Counted from the first letter of the stretch, positions 26,789 through 35,850 are shown. The stretch: 64,000 nucleotides of DNA from Nitrososphaerota archaeon (GCA_028867735.1 JAGWFW010000002.1:1-64000), one strand, 5' to 3'. The notes: generated by a model not told the origin, from the letters alone. Program-made: numbers and translations.

Positions 26789-27205
26789 TCAGGTTACATC
26801 TATTGCAAAAGTTCCTCTTGCGTCGGGATTTTGCAAGATCTTTACCATTTGCCTTGGAAGCAAATCTGCTGCGGCATCGCAATTGGTGGCCAAAGTTCTT
26901 GGACACACAAAAGCGCTCTTTCTAATTACAACGTCGTGAGGATTTGTAAGCGGCAACTTGTCGTTTCCCATCCCCTTTACTTTGAACATAAAATCTTTCA
27001 CTGAAATCGTACAGGTGATACTTGATTTTGAATTTTGCAAAAGCGCTTTCATTTTTTCTGGCAAGTCATTGCAACCAGAGCTTGCTCTTACTCCGATAAT
27101 GCAGTCCCCATTTGTAGTAAGACACGACTCGGTTGTTATCTCGATTGTTTTTGGATGCAATGATCTGATGTTTTCATGACCATGGAAAGGGATCTCAAAA
27201 CGCAT
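26789..27205 (-). CDS. DUF371 family protein
   Basis: A 138-residue archaeal DUF371 protein. The family pattern is nearly complete: FHGHENIRSLHPKTIEITTE, LTTNGDCIIGVRAS, KGMGNDKLPLTNPHDVVIRK, SAFVCPRTLATNCDAAADLL and a final Arg-Gln-Met-Val helix. The family is conserved but uncharacterised. It starts at ATG 27205 (MRFEIPF); ATG 27214 is also in frame. Divergent from psmA. Confidence 0.82.
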   Translation of the reverse strand: MRFEIPFHGHENIRSLHPKTIEITTESCLTTNGDCIIGVRASSGCNDLPEKMKALLQNSKSSITCTISVKDFMFKVKGMGNDKLPLTNPHDVVIRKSAFVCPRTLATNCDAAADLLPRQMVKILQNPDARGTFAIDVT

Positions 27206-27258
27206 GATTTTCAACTTGTATAAACTTAAATTAAACCTTCAAAGGTAGGAATTTTGAA

Positions 27259-27999
27259 ATGCTTCCAGCAGCAGCAGGTTATGATAGGGCAATTACTGTC
27301 TTTTCTCCTGATGGCAGACTTTACCAAGTTGAATATGCTATTGAAACAGTAAGGCGCGGTACACTTGCAATAGGTGTCAAAAGCAAGGATGGCATTGTCT
27401 TGGCAGTGGAAGAAAAGCCAAGAAAACTACAAAACTCTGATATCACTCAAAAAATATTCCAAGTAGACGATCACATTGGAGTGGCAGCAGCAGGATACAT
27501 TCCAGATGCAAGATCGCAGGTAGACAACGCGCGATTTTTCTCGCAAAGTAACAGGATGATATACGATGAACCAATCGAGGTAGAGTCTGTTGCAAAACAT
27601 CTTGCTGACCAGTGTCAGCAATTTACCCAGTATGCAGGAGTTCGCCCGTTTGGTGTCGCGCTAATCATCGCAGGAATAGACAAGAGCGGAAGCACAATTT
27701 ATCTGACCGATCCTAGCGGCACATACATTTCATATGATGCGGTGGCAATTGGAGCAGGCTCAGATCAAGTGACGGAATATCTGGAAAAATACTACAAAAA
27801 AGATCTCTCGCTTGACGATGCGGCGGCACTGGCAATAGAATCAATCTATCTTGTAAGCGAAGAAAAAGAAGGAGTAAAGCACATCAAGATGGCCCAAATT
27901 CTAAATGATTCCAAGGTCATGACAAAAACTGCGGAAAAAGACATTGAAAAATACGCAGTCAAGGCAAAAGAAAACATCTCAAAGAGACAGCAAAAGTAA
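27259..27999 (+). CDS. psmA: Proteasome alpha subunit
   Basis: A 246-residue archaeal 20S proteasome alpha subunit. The N-terminal gate and YDR motif (AGYDRAITVFSPDGRLYQVE), YAIETVRRGTLAIGVKSKDG, AGYIPDARSQVDNARF and CQQFTQYAGVRPFGVALI are diagnostic. Alpha subunits form the outer heptameric rings, gate substrate entry, and are not proteolytic. The start is ATG 27259, preceded by an AGGTAGGA stretch that could act as a ribosome-binding site. Confidence 0.96.
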   Translation: MLPAAAGYDRAITVFSPDGRLYQVEYAIETVRRGTLAIGVKSKDGIVLAVEEKPRKLQNSDITQKIFQVDDHIGVAAAGYIPDARSQVDNARFFSQSNRMIYDEPIEVESVAKHLADQCQQFTQYAGVRPFGVALIIAGIDKSGSTIYLTDPSGTYISYDAVAIGAGSDQVTEYLEKYYKKDLSLDDAAALAIESIYLVSEEKEGVKHIKMAQILNDSKVMTKTAEKDIEKYAVKAKENISKRQQK

Positions 28000-28034
28000 C
28001 TAGTATTTTATAACGCGGTCAAGCACCTGCAATA

Positions 28035-28850
28035 TTGAAAGTTTCAGTTGCCATTCCTGATTCATCGTTAATGGAAGAGCCCACTCCGCTTGACAAATCG
28101 ATGAAGATATCCCAGATTGCAAGGGCATGTTCCATATTCAGGGTAAATACAATCTATGTCTACCACGAGGCCGACGGTAGAGATAGGGACAGATCACTCT
28201 TGCGCCTAATACTGCGCTTTCTTGAAACTCCTCAATATCTGCGCCGAACGCTTTTTAGGAAGACAGACGATCTAAGGTTTGCAGGAAGTCTCAGTCCTCT
28301 TAAAATTCCATCACATGTACAGACACCAGATCCAAAAAAAGTAAGACGGGGAGACATTCGTGATGGTGTTGTCGTCTTTGCAAGAGGACAAAAATATGTA
28401 GATGTCGGATTTGAACAGTTCATACCATACCATGGACCTGACGAAGTTGGAAAAAGAATAATCGTGCAATTCAAAGAAGGATTCCCAAATTTTTCAGTAA
28501 AGCAGATCAGACGCGATGAGATCAAGCAATACTGGGGATATGAAGTCAAAGAGTCTTCCAGTCTTGCCAACCTGCTTTCAGCGTGGAATGCCCCTGTGAT
28601 ATTTACTTCAAGAAAAGGCAAGTCTGTGAATAAAACACAAAAATATTTTCAGGAGATTGCTGACTCGGAAGTGTTGGTAGTTTTTGGTTCTCCAAAAAGA
28701 GGAGTCCATGAAATTCTTGGCAAGGCTTTGGGAAACGTACCGCGATCTCAGATCCTGAACTTTTTCCCCGATCAGGCCACGGAAACAGTCCGACTGGAGG
28801 AAGCAATACTTGGAACACTTGCGATCTTAAACGTATTATCGCACAACTAG
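28035..28850 (+). CDS. Putative SPOUT-type RNA methyltransferase (archaeal, CENP-32-like)
   Basis: A 271-residue protein resembling the SPOUT-fold RNA methyltransferases with an inserted OB-like domain: KVSVAIPDSSLMEEPTPLDK at the start, AGSLSPLKIPSHVQTPDPKK, GDIRDGVVVFARGQKYVDVG, then EVLVVFGSPKRGVHEILGKA, which fits the SAM-binding trefoil knot, and FFPDQATETVRLEEAILGTL. Starts at TTG 28035. It lies between psmA and the ribosomal operon, consistent with a role in ribosome or RNA maturation (inference). Confidence 0.75.
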   Translation: MKVSVAIPDSSLMEEPTPLDKSMKISQIARACSIFRVNTIYVYHEADGRDRDRSLLRLILRFLETPQYLRRTLFRKTDDLRFAGSLSPLKIPSHVQTPDPKKVRRGDIRDGVVVFARGQKYVDVGFEQFIPYHGPDEVGKRIIVQFKEGFPNFSVKQIRRDEIKQYWGYEVKESSSLANLLSAWNAPVIFTSRKGKSVNKTQKYFQEIADSEVLVVFGSPKRGVHEILGKALGNVPRSQILNFFPDQATETVRLEEAILGTLAILNVLSHN

Positions 28851-28883
28851 TTTAATATTGAAATACTTGGCACGTTTTGGTTG

Positions 28884-28985
28884 TTGAAAGACAAAAGATT
28901 TCTTATGGTTGCAGTTATGGCTGGAATTGCGGGAATTGTCATTGGAAGTCTAATTATTGTAACACGTCTTGTGCATTTTTTATAA
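28884..28985 (+). CDS. Tiny single-span membrane protein (tentative)
   Basis: A 33-residue frame from TTG 28884 to TAA 28985: a basic start (KDKRF) followed by a continuous hydrophobic helix, residues about 7-27, ending RLVHFL. A TTTAATAT element at 28851-28858 sits about 26-33 bp upstream, as expected for a leaderless start. Short, so chance cannot be excluded. Confidence 0.4.
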   Translation: MKDKRFLMVAVMAGIAGIVIGSLIIVTRLVHFL

Positions 28986-29073
28986 AAGTGACAAGTTTTA
29001 CAAAAAAATAATCACAAGTTGTCTTTTCTACTTATAGACTTATAATGGGGTACTCGACTTTTAGCGTTTATCA

Positions 29074-30066
29074 ATGGGCCATAGGAAGCATAGTCAGCCA
29101 AGGAGGGGAAGCCTTGCATATTTGCCAAGGTCTCGAGCGAAGAGCATGGAGGCCAGAATTCGTACTTGGCCTGATCTTAAAACCGACGAGCCAAAACTGC
29201 AGGGACACGCAGGATTCAAGGCTGCATGCATGCGCATTGCCAGCATCGATGACAGAGAAAAGACCCCGAACTTTGGCAAGCAGCTTGTAAGTCTTGGAAC
29301 AGTTGTTGTTACCCCGCCAATGACAATTATCGGAATTAGAGGATACTCAAAGGACAGATACGGGCTTGATTCAATTTATGATGTTTATGCAAAGGACCTG
29401 CCAAAAGAACTCTCAAGGCTTTTCAGGACAAAGCACGACGAGAAAAGCGTCGAAAAAGCAGAAAAGGCGCTTGGCAGAACCGAAGAGCTCTATGCAATTA
29501 CATGCGTGATGCCAGGGCGCGCAGGACTTGAGCAAAAAAAACCATTTGTGTTTGAAATTGCTGTCAAAGGCGGAGACACTCAAAAACAGTTTGCCTTTCT
29601 CAAGGAACTCTTGGGAAAGGAAGTGAAGATTGATCAGGTATTCCAAAAGGGCGCTGAAGTGGACGTTGCCGCAATCACAAAAGGAAAAGGATTCGAAGGT
29701 CCTATTGCAAGATGGGGAGTAAAAAAGAAGCAACACAAGTCAAGAAAAAGCGTAAGAGCGCTTGGTACTCTGGGTCCTATCAGTCCTGCAACAATCATGT
29801 ATACTGTACCAAGGGCGGGTCAGAGAGGTTTTCATCAAAGAACGCAATACAACAACAGAATCATGATAATGGGAAATTCTGAAAATGAAGAATACAAAAT
29901 CAATCGTTCCGGCGGATTCAAACATTTTGGAGTAGTAAAAGGAGATTACGTTATTTTGCGCGGCTCGATTCCTGGAACTTATAGCAGGATGGTAAAACTT
30001 CGCGCACCTACCCGACCCAAAATATCCAAGGTCAACCAGCCAAAAATTCTGGAGATAATGATATGA
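29074..30066 (+). CDS. rpl3: Ribosomal protein uL3
   Basis: A 330-residue archaeal uL3. The start GHRKHSQPRRGSLAYLPRSR and the central KGKGFEGPIARWGVKKKQHK (the loop reaching the peptidyl transferase centre) are diagnostic, as is GPISPATIMYTVPRAGQRGF. First gene of the operon; it overlaps uL4 by 4 bp. ATG 29074 is the family start; the other ATG at 29045 is in another frame. Confidence 0.96.
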   Translation: MGHRKHSQPRRGSLAYLPRSRAKSMEARIRTWPDLKTDEPKLQGHAGFKAACMRIASIDDREKTPNFGKQLVSLGTVVVTPPMTIIGIRGYSKDRYGLDSIYDVYAKDLPKELSRLFRTKHDEKSVEKAEKALGRTEELYAITCVMPGRAGLEQKKPFVFEIAVKGGDTQKQFAFLKELLGKEVKIDQVFQKGAEVDVAAITKGKGFEGPIARWGVKKKQHKSRKSVRALGTLGPISPATIMYTVPRAGQRGFHQRTQYNNRIMIMGNSENEEYKINRSGGFKHFGVVKGDYVILRGSIPGTYSRMVKLRAPTRPKISKVNQPKILEIMI

Positions 30067-30878
30067 AAGTTCCAGTAATGTCAACTTCTGGAGCAAAAGA
30101 CGGGGAAGTAGAACTACCGCTGGTCTTTTCAACGCCGGTCAGAAATGATCTGATTCACAAAGCATACGTGCATCTAGAGTCTCACGGTTTTCAAAGACAA
30201 GGAAGGTATCCAAACGCAGGTATGGATGTGGTAGCGGAATCAAACAGCCCTCCAACAGGACATCACGCAGCAAGAGTTGCTCGTATGCGCGGAGGTGGAG
30301 GCGGAAGACAAGGTCAAGGTGGTGGTGTTGCAATGGTAAGAAAGGGAAGACAAGCGCATCCTCCTACTTCAGACAAAGTCATATACAAATTATTGAATAA
30401 AAAAGAAAACAGGCTAGCGCTGTGCTCTGCAATAGCAGCCACATCGTCTGCCTTTTTTGTAAAACTCAGGGGTCACAAGGTTGACAAGATAGAGTCATTT
30501 CCAATCATACTGTCTGATCAGGTGGAATCAATATCCAAGTCAAAAGAGCTCTCAAAAGTCTTGGATTCTCTGCACGTATCTGATGACATTGCCAGACTTG
30601 AAGGCAGACTCAAACGTCGTTCAGGCAAGCCACAGTTGCGTGGAAGAAGTACCAAGGTAGGAAAGAGCATCTTGCTTGTGGTAAAAGACGCAAAGAAACT
30701 TTCCAAGGCATGCGGCTCTATAATCGGAGTAGACGTTGTCGAGGCAAAAAACCTGAGCGTAGTTGATTTGGCACCTGGCGCAAAACCAATACGATTAACC
30801 GCATATTCTAAAGGTGCGCTGGAAGAGATTGGAAAACTCAAGTCTTCGCATCTTGAATTAATGGTGGCATTGAAATGA
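30063..30878 (+). CDS. rpl4: Ribosomal protein uL4
   Basis: A 271-residue uL4 with the long glycine-rich loop (MRGGGGGRQGQGGGVAMVRK) that lines the exit tunnel, VRNDLIHKAYVHLESHG near the start and KLRGHKVDKIESFPIILSDQ in the core. Start and stop overlap both neighbours by 4 bp, giving coupled translation. Confidence 0.95.
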   Translation: MKVPVMSTSGAKDGEVELPLVFSTPVRNDLIHKAYVHLESHGFQRQGRYPNAGMDVVAESNSPPTGHHAARVARMRGGGGGRQGQGGGVAMVRKGRQAHPPTSDKVIYKLLNKKENRLALCSAIAATSSAFFVKLRGHKVDKIESFPIILSDQVESISKSKELSKVLDSLHVSDDIARLEGRLKRRSGKPQLRGRSTKVGKSILLVVKDAKKLSKACGSIIGVDVVEAKNLSVVDLAPGAKPIRLTAYSKGALEEIGKLKSSHLELMVALK

Positions 30879-31141
30879 ATGTAGACGAAGCTACCCACAT
30901 CATACTCAAACCGTATGTAACTGAAAAGACATTTGCGCTAGTTGAAAATGAAAGCAGAATATGCTTTTTGGTACATGAAAACACGACCAAACCAAAGATA
31001 GCCGAAGCTATCAAAGTACTATACAACGAAACCCCGTTGGGAGTAAACGTGTGCAGAACAGTATATGGCAAAAAGGCTTTTGTAAAGTTCGAGACAATCG
31101 AAAAGGCAAGAGACCTTGCAACTAAGATAGGAATGCTATAA
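30875..31141 (+). CDS. rpl23: Ribosomal protein uL23
   Basis: An 88-residue uL23: ILKPYVTEKTFALVENESRI, VHENTTKPKIAEAIKVLYNE, VNVCRTVYGKKAFVKF. It sits at the tunnel exit and docks chaperones and SRP. The usual next gene, uL2, is absent; uS19 follows after 41 bp. Confidence 0.95.
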   Translation: MNVDEATHIILKPYVTEKTFALVENESRICFLVHENTTKPKIAEAIKVLYNETPLGVNVCRTVYGKKAFVKFETIEKARDLATKIGML

Positions 31142-31182
31142 TATGGTCCTTCGAGAACGAATTCAGATAAAGGTGGAAATAA

Positions 31183-31578
31183 TTGGTTAAAGAATTCAAG
31201 TATCGCGGCATGTCAGTAGAAGAACTGCAGGGACTCTCGCTTGAAAAGTTATTTACGCTGCTGCCCGCGCGTGCAAGAAGATCGTTGACAAGGGGAATCA
31301 CAGACGGCAAAAGAAAATTGCTTGAGGAGACAAAACTTGCCAAGGCAGGAAAACTGAAGACTCCAATCAAAACCCATCTTAGAGATGTGATAATTTTGCC
31401 ATACATGGTTGGCATAAACATTAGCGTATTTTCCGGTAAAGAGTTTCTAGCAGTTGATATCAAACCAGAGATGGTGGGACACTATCTTGGAGAGTTTGCC
31501 ATGACAAACAAAAGAGTCGTTCACGGAGCACCTGGTGTGGGAGCATCAAGGTCCAGTCTGTACGTCCCGTTAAAGTGA
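31183..31578 (+). CDS. rps19: Ribosomal protein uS19
   Basis: A 131-residue uS19 starting at TTG 31183: KEFKYRGMSVEELQGLSLEK, ARARRSLTRGITD, then the RNA-binding core LRDVIILPYMVGINISVFSG and MVGHYLGEFAMTNKRVVHGA. Binds the 30S head. Overlaps nothing upstream, since a 41-bp spacer stands where uL2 would be. Confidence 0.95.
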   Translation: MVKEFKYRGMSVEELQGLSLEKLFTLLPARARRSLTRGITDGKRKLLEETKLAKAGKLKTPIKTHLRDVIILPYMVGINISVFSGKEFLAVDIKPEMVGHYLGEFAMTNKRVVHGAPGVGASRSSLYVPLK

Positions 31579-31579
31579 T
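31575..31579 (+). promoter_or_regulatory. Ribosome-binding site of uL22
   Basis: GTGAT, complementary to the archaeal 16S rRNA 3' end, lies 4 nt before ATG 31584. It favours ATG 31584 over reading the GTG at 31575 as the start codon. Confidence 0.5.
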
Positions 31580-31583
31580 TTTC

Positions 31584-32039
31584 ATGCATTTTGAATATTC
31601 CTTTCAAAATTATGACAAGACGCGACATGTTAGGGCCTCTTTGAGGGAAAAGACAATATCCCACAAGCATGCACGCGAAATTGCAGTTTCAATAAAGGGA
31701 ATGTCAATTGAAAAGGCAAGAAACTATCTGCAGGCAGTTGTCAATCTAGAGCGAGCAGTGCCATTTCGAAGGTACAACAACGAGGTAGGCCACAAGTCAG
31801 ACACCGGCGTCATGTCTGGAAGATACCCAAAAAAAGCAGCCACAGAATTTTCACGCTTACTTGACAACTTGGAATCAAATGCAGAATACAAAGGAATGGA
31901 TCTTGACAGATTAAAGATAATCAATGCGACAGTTCACAAGGGCAGAAAGATTGAAAGATTTACTCCTCGTGCACAAGGTAGGGCAACACCAAAGATTGAC
32001 ATTTTGACACACGTCGAGCTTGTAGCTCAGGAGCTTTGA
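31584..32039 (+). CDS. rpl22: Ribosomal protein uL22
   Basis: A 151-residue uL22: [55 protein letters not shown], then the tunnel hairpin region [23 protein letters not shown] 31584 is preferred to the in-frame GTG at 31575. Confidence 0.95.
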   Translation: MHFEYSFQNYDKTRHVRASLREKTISHKHAREIAVSIKGMSIEKARNYLQAVVNLERAVPFRRYNNEVGHKSDTGVMSGRYPKKAATEFSRLLDNLESNAEYKGMDLDRLKIINATVHKGRKIERFTPRAQGRATPKIDILTHVELVAQEL

Positions 32040-32040
32040 C

Positions 32041-32826
32041 ATGTCATCAGTAAAAAACGTGATTAAAGACAGCTACAAACTGATGCTTTTGAAAGATTAT
32101 CTCAGAGTTGCAATAAAAGAAGCAGGATTTTCAGGTGTCGACATTCAGAAAACACCAACAGGTACCAGAGTGGGACTGCATGTTACAAGACCCGGCATTG
32201 TAATCGGAAGAAAAGGGAGCGGAATCCGAGACCTTACCAAAGTTTTGGAAAAAGACTTTGGCCTCAAGAGCCCACAAATTTCTGTAATTGAAATCCCTCG
32301 TCCAGAACTTGAACCAAGTGTCATGTGTAACAGAATGTCACAGCACCTTGCACGTGGAACTGCATTCAGGCGAGCAGTCATGTGGACCCTGCAGACAATA
32401 ATGGAGGCAGGCGCCATGGGTGTGCAAATCACAATATCTGGAAAGCTCAGAGGAGAACGTTCATCATTTGAAAAACACAGCAAAGGCATCTTGCCACGAG
32501 CTGGATATCAGGCAGGAATAATAGTATCAGAAGACATTGTACATGTAGAGACCAAGATGGGTCTAATCGGCATTAGAATCAGAATTGCACGAAAAGAGAA
32601 ATTCGTACCAGAATTTGAAATGAAGGCACGAAAAGAGGTTGTAGCAAAGAAAATCGTAGAACCTCTACTGGAAGAGAAGGAAGGGAAGGAAGACGAGGTA
32701 GAAGTGCTAGACGAATCCAAAATTGATCCCAGTAAACCACGTACGGAAAGTGAAGCAGTAGCGATTGAAGAGAAACTCATCGAGACAGTTGAAACATTTG
32801 AGGAAGTAGAGGAGGAACTCAAGTAA
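32041..32826 (+). CDS. rps3: Ribosomal protein uS3
   Basis: A 261-residue uS3 with a KH domain ([20 protein letters not shown]) and the [20 protein letters not shown] core. The C-terminal 45 residues are strongly acidic ([20 protein letters not shown] and onward), longer than the compact bacterial tail. It is 1 bp from uL22 and shares one base with uL29. Confidence 0.95.
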   Translation: MSSVKNVIKDSYKLMLLKDYLRVAIKEAGFSGVDIQKTPTGTRVGLHVTRPGIVIGRKGSGIRDLTKVLEKDFGLKSPQISVIEIPRPELEPSVMCNRMSQHLARGTAFRRAVMWTLQTIMEAGAMGVQITISGKLRGERSSFEKHSKGILPRAGYQAGIIVSEDIVHVETKMGLIGIRIRIARKEKFVPEFEMKARKEVVAKKIVEPLLEEKEGKEDEVEVLDESKIDPSKPRTESEAVAIEEKLIETVETFEEVEEELK

Positions 32827-33029
32827 TGACAAGACTGAAGATGAAGACTTTGCGTGAGCTTAATGAAACCGACCTAAAAGACAGACTTGACCAGCTGCGC
32901 TCTGAACTTACAAAGCTTAGAATCGAGTCATCAAAAGGAACCCTTCGAAAGGACAGCGGAAAGGTAAAACCAACGCGAAGAGACATTGCAAGAGTGCTGA
33001 CAAGACTAAACGAGTTGAAGAAAAAATGA
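32826..33029 (+). CDS. rpl29: Ribosomal protein uL29
   Basis: A 67-residue uL29: MKTLRELNETDLKDRLDQLR, ELTKLRIESSKGTLRKDSGK, ARVLTRLNELKKK. A two-helix protein near the exit tunnel. Start and stop overlap neighbours by 1 and 4 bp. Confidence 0.93.
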   Translation: MTRLKMKTLRELNETDLKDRLDQLRSELTKLRIESSKGTLRKDSGKVKPTRRDIARVLTRLNELKKK

Positions 33030-33292
33030 TGACACAAGACAACATTGCATCACATGAATTAATTGGACTATACACAGAAATCATCCAGTCTGAAAACACA
33101 CAGATTGTTGGCGTATCTGGAAAAATTGTAGACGAAACAAAATTCATGTTTACACTTGACACCAAAAAAGGGTTCAAAAAGTTCCCAAAAGAGTCTACGC
33201 AGTGGAAGTTTGTCTTTAATGGCGATACGGCTCAAATAGATGGAACTAAATTAACCAAGAGATCATACGAAAGAATGGGAGTAAAGGCATGA
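33026..33292 (+). CDS. rnp1: RNase P protein component 1 (Rpp29/POP4 homologue)
   Basis: An 88-residue Sm-like beta-barrel subunit of archaeal RNase P, which trims tRNA 5' ends: HELIGLYTEIIQSENTQIVG, SGKIVDETKFMFTLDTKKG, then TQWKFVFNGDTAQIDGTKLT and a KRSYERMG end. Its position between uL29 and uS17 is the classic archaeal order. Overlaps both neighbours by 4 bp. Confidence 0.93.
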   Translation: MMTQDNIASHELIGLYTEIIQSENTQIVGVSGKIVDETKFMFTLDTKKGFKKFPKESTQWKFVFNGDTAQIDGTKLTKRSYERMGVKA

Positions 33293-33612
33293 CTAGAAAC
33301 ATTGGACTTCAGGTAACCGCACCTAAATCGGAATGCAAAGACGATGATTGCCCGTTCCACGGTACTCTGAGCATAAGGGGAAAACTAATTCAAGGCAAAG
33401 TAGTCAGCGCCAAGGCTCCAAAAATGGTCGTAGTGCAACAAGAGGCTCCAAAATTTGTTCCAAAATACAAAAGATATGCACGTAGCCAAAGCAAGATTCA
33501 TGCTCACAGACCTCTTTGCATCGATCTCAAAGAGGGAGACATAGTATTGACAGCAGAGTGCAGACCTCTATCAAAGAGTGTATCATTTGTGGTAGTGGAG
33601 GTTGTGTCATAA
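33289..33612 (+). CDS. rps17: Ribosomal protein uS17
   Basis: A 107-residue uS17 with OB fold: SIRGKLIQGKVVSAKAPKMV, VPKYKRYARSQSKIHAHRPL, LKEGDIVLTAECRPLSKSVS, FVVVEV. An N-terminal CKDDDCPFHG gives a Cys pair typical of the archaeal form. Overlaps uL14 by 1 bp. Confidence 0.95.
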   Translation: MTRNIGLQVTAPKSECKDDDCPFHGTLSIRGKLIQGKVVSAKAPKMVVVQQEAPKFVPKYKRYARSQSKIHAHRPLCIDLKEGDIVLTAECRPLSKSVSFVVVEVVS

Positions 33613-34049
33613 TGGCGGCAACAAAAAGTCGTGCAGTATCTGCAAAGGGTGTACAAGAATTTAGGCCATATGTTACAAGGCCTCTTCCACTTGGAGCCCA
33701 AGTCGTATGTGCAGACAATACTGGAGCCAAGATACTGGAAATTGTAATGGTGCAAAAGACAAAGACCAGAGTGGCAAGATATCCTTCTGCAGCAGTAGGA
33801 GATTTTGTGAACGTTGTAGTTAAGAAAGGTCCGGGTGAGCTTAGAGGACAAATATTTGGCGCAGTGGTGATTCGACAAAAATATGCAATTCGAAGATTAA
33901 GCGGTGTTAGAGTAACATTTGAGGATAATGCGGCAGTGCTTGTCACCCCAGAAGGTGAAATCAAGGGAACCGAGATCAAAGGTCCGGTTGCAGTAGAGGC
34001 ATCAGAAAAGTGGCCAAGGATAGCAAACCTGGCGTCCATGGTGGTATAA
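33612..34049 (+). CDS. rpl14: Ribosomal protein uL14
   Basis: A 145-residue uL14: TRPLPLGAQVVCADNTGAKI, FVNVVVKKGPGELRGQIFGA, VVIRQKYAIRRLSGVRVTFE, DNAAVLVTPEGEIKGTEIKG. ATG 33612 is chosen; the frame continues upstream only within uS17. Confidence 0.95.
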   Translation: MAATKSRAVSAKGVQEFRPYVTRPLPLGAQVVCADNTGAKILEIVMVQKTKTRVARYPSAAVGDFVNVVVKKGPGELRGQIFGAVVIRQKYAIRRLSGVRVTFEDNAAVLVTPEGEIKGTEIKGPVAVEASEKWPRIANLASMVV

Positions 34050-34050
34050 A

Positions 34051-34602
34051 ATGAAGCCAACAACTGTACGACACCGAATGATATACATCGCACCGCTGCA
34101 TCTTGCAAGCAAGCAACTGGCAGCTCCTCTGTCTGACGAACTACAGGAAAAATATCATCAAAACAGTGCACGCGTAATTGAAGGCGACAGCGTCAAGGTG
34201 CTAAGAGGTGAGTTCAAAGGAATTGAAGGCAAGGTTACCAGTGTATCAACATTAAAACGCGGGGTTGCAATAGAGGGAATAAAACGTGAAAAACTCAAGG
34301 GAGGAAACGTGGACATTTACATTCATCCATCAAAAGTAATGATTACTACATTAAATCTTGAAGACAAGTGGAGGCAGGGCAGGCTTGAGGGACAAAAACC
34401 AAAGACTGTAAAACAAAAGCCTGCAGAAGAACCAAAAGAGGCCGCAAAACCAAAAGAGCAACCAAAGGAAAGTACACCCAAAGAAAGTACGCCAAAGGAG
34501 AGCGCACCAAAGGAAAAGCCAAAACAAAAAGAAACAAAAGCAGCTAAAAAAACCGAAAAGACAGAGAAAAAATCTCCAAAAACAAAAAAGAGTGATAAAT
34601 AA
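34051..34602 (+). CDS. rpl24: Ribosomal protein uL24 with long charged tail
   Basis: A 183-residue uL24. The KOW core is normal (SARVIEGDSVKVLRGEFKGI, EGKVTSVSTLKRGVAIEG, NVDIYIHPSKVMITTLNLED). The last 60 or so residues are a low-complexity Lys/Pro/Glu tail with tandem PKEST units, much longer than typical archaeal uL24 (about 120). Such a tail probably reaches away from the ribosome surface; its role is unknown. Confidence 0.94.
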   Translation: MKPTTVRHRMIYIAPLHLASKQLAAPLSDELQEKYHQNSARVIEGDSVKVLRGEFKGIEGKVTSVSTLKRGVAIEGIKREKLKGGNVDIYIHPSKVMITTLNLEDKWRQGRLEGQKPKTVKQKPAEEPKEAAKPKEQPKESTPKESTPKESAPKEKPKQKETKAAKKTEKTEKKSPKTKKSDK

Positions 34603-35318
34603 TGGTAAGCATAGCAGGAAGTAAGAAACTAAAAAGACAGATGGCCCCGCTTTTCTGGGGAATAACAAGAAAGGACAAGAGATTTGTTGTCACAGTAAAG
34701 CCAGGCGGTCACAAAAAAAGTATCTCCATACCTACTGCCGTCTTTGTGCGTGATACGCTAAAGCTTGCAACCACGCTTAGGGAAACCAAGTCTGTCATAT
34801 ATGGCGGAAAGATAAAAGTGGACGGCATTGTTCGCAAGTCCCTTCACCATGGAATAGGGCTCATGGATGTGGTAGAGCTAGAGGGAGTGCCGGAAGTTTA
34901 CAGGCTTGTTCCAAAAGACCTTACCGTTCTGCAACCAATAACAATTAACGCATCTGAAAAGGCAAAGAAACTGCTCAAGGTGACAAGAAAGGTAACAATC
35001 AAGGGCAAGAAAACACAGCTTGGCTTCCACGACGGAAGAATTCTAATATCTGACGCCAAAGTCAGCGTGGGGGATACATGCCTGGTCCAGGTTCCAGAAA
35101 CAAAGATAGTTGACATTATAAAACTCGAGAAAGGTGTGCAGGTAATCGTAACAAGCGGAGTTAACGCGGGAAAGATGGGGCGAGTGGCAGAGATGGAGGC
35201 AGGAACATTCGTTCTTCCAAAAAGAGCATTAGTTGATATTGATGATAGGCAAATTGAAATTCCGTCCGAGTCTATAATGGCAGTCGGAAAGGACAAACCA
35301 GTAATACAAATCCAGTGA
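34602..35318 (+). CDS. rps4e: Ribosomal protein eS4
   Basis: A 238-residue archaeal/eukaryotic eS4: GSKKLKRQMAPLFWGITRKD, SIPTAVFVRDTLKLATTLRE, the S4-like GGKIKVDGIVRKSLHHGIGL, and a C-terminal KOW segment VQVIVTSGVNAGKMGRVAEM. Absent from bacteria, so diagnostic of Archaea/Eukarya. Shares one base with uL24. Confidence 0.95.
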   Translation: MVSIAGSKKLKRQMAPLFWGITRKDKRFVVTVKPGGHKKSISIPTAVFVRDTLKLATTLRETKSVIYGGKIKVDGIVRKSLHHGIGLMDVVELEGVPEVYRLVPKDLTVLQPITINASEKAKKLLKVTRKVTIKGKKTQLGFHDGRILISDAKVSVGDTCLVQVPETKIVDIIKLEKGVQVIVTSGVNAGKMGRVAEMEAGTFVLPKRALVDIDDRQIEIPSESIMAVGKDKPVIQIQ

Positions 35319-35326
35319 TAGTAAAC

Positions 35327-35848
35327 ATGTCTCAAAAAATAGAATCTCCAATGAAAAAGATAACGGTGGCAAAGGTAGTGCTAAACATGGGCGTAGGCAA
35401 ATCAGGAGAACCAATCGAGCGGGCCAAGCGCGCACTAGAACAAATATCAGGACAAAAGCCATCCCCTAGAGCAGCCAAAGCAACACAACGAGACTGGGGA
35501 GTGCACAAGGGCGAACCAATTGGTGTTGCAGTAACCCTAAGAAAAGAGCCTGCAATTGCGTTGATAAAAAGACTGTTTACTGCCAAGGGAAGCCAGATCA
35601 AGGGCTCTTCATTTGACAATTTTGGAAATATTTCTTTTGGAATACGCGAACACATTGATATTCCAGGCGTAAAGTATGACCCAAACATTGGAATTGTAGG
35701 ACTGAATATCTCGATATCTTTGACAAGGCCGGGATTTAACATTAGAATAAGAAGCAAGCACAAGGCAAGCGTTGGACATGGCCACACCATAACTGCCGAT
35801 GACGCCAAGGCATACCTGTCGCAGACGTTTGGCATCCAGGTGGTATAA
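35327..35848 (+). CDS. rpl5: Ribosomal protein uL5
   Basis: A 173-residue uL5: PMKKITVAKVVLNMGVGKSG, QKPSPRAAKATQRDWGVHKG, EPIGVAVTLRKEPAIALI, FGIREHIDIPGVKYDPNIGI. ATG 35327 is chosen because GTGAT at 35315-35319 forms a Shine-Dalgarno site 7 nt before it; the in-frame GTG at 35315 is then not the start. Binds 5S rRNA. Confidence 0.94.
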   Translation: MSQKIESPMKKITVAKVVLNMGVGKSGEPIERAKRALEQISGQKPSPRAAKATQRDWGVHKGEPIGVAVTLRKEPAIALIKRLFTAKGSQIKGSSFDNFGNISFGIREHIDIPGVKYDPNIGIVGLNISISLTRPGFNIRIRSKHKASVGHGHTITADDAKAYLSQTFGIQVV

Positions 35849-35850
35849 AC

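Noticed and set aside
31575-31583. GTG 31575 as start of uL22
   Set aside because: GTGAT here reads better as the ribosome-binding site for ATG 31584, which matches the family N-terminus.
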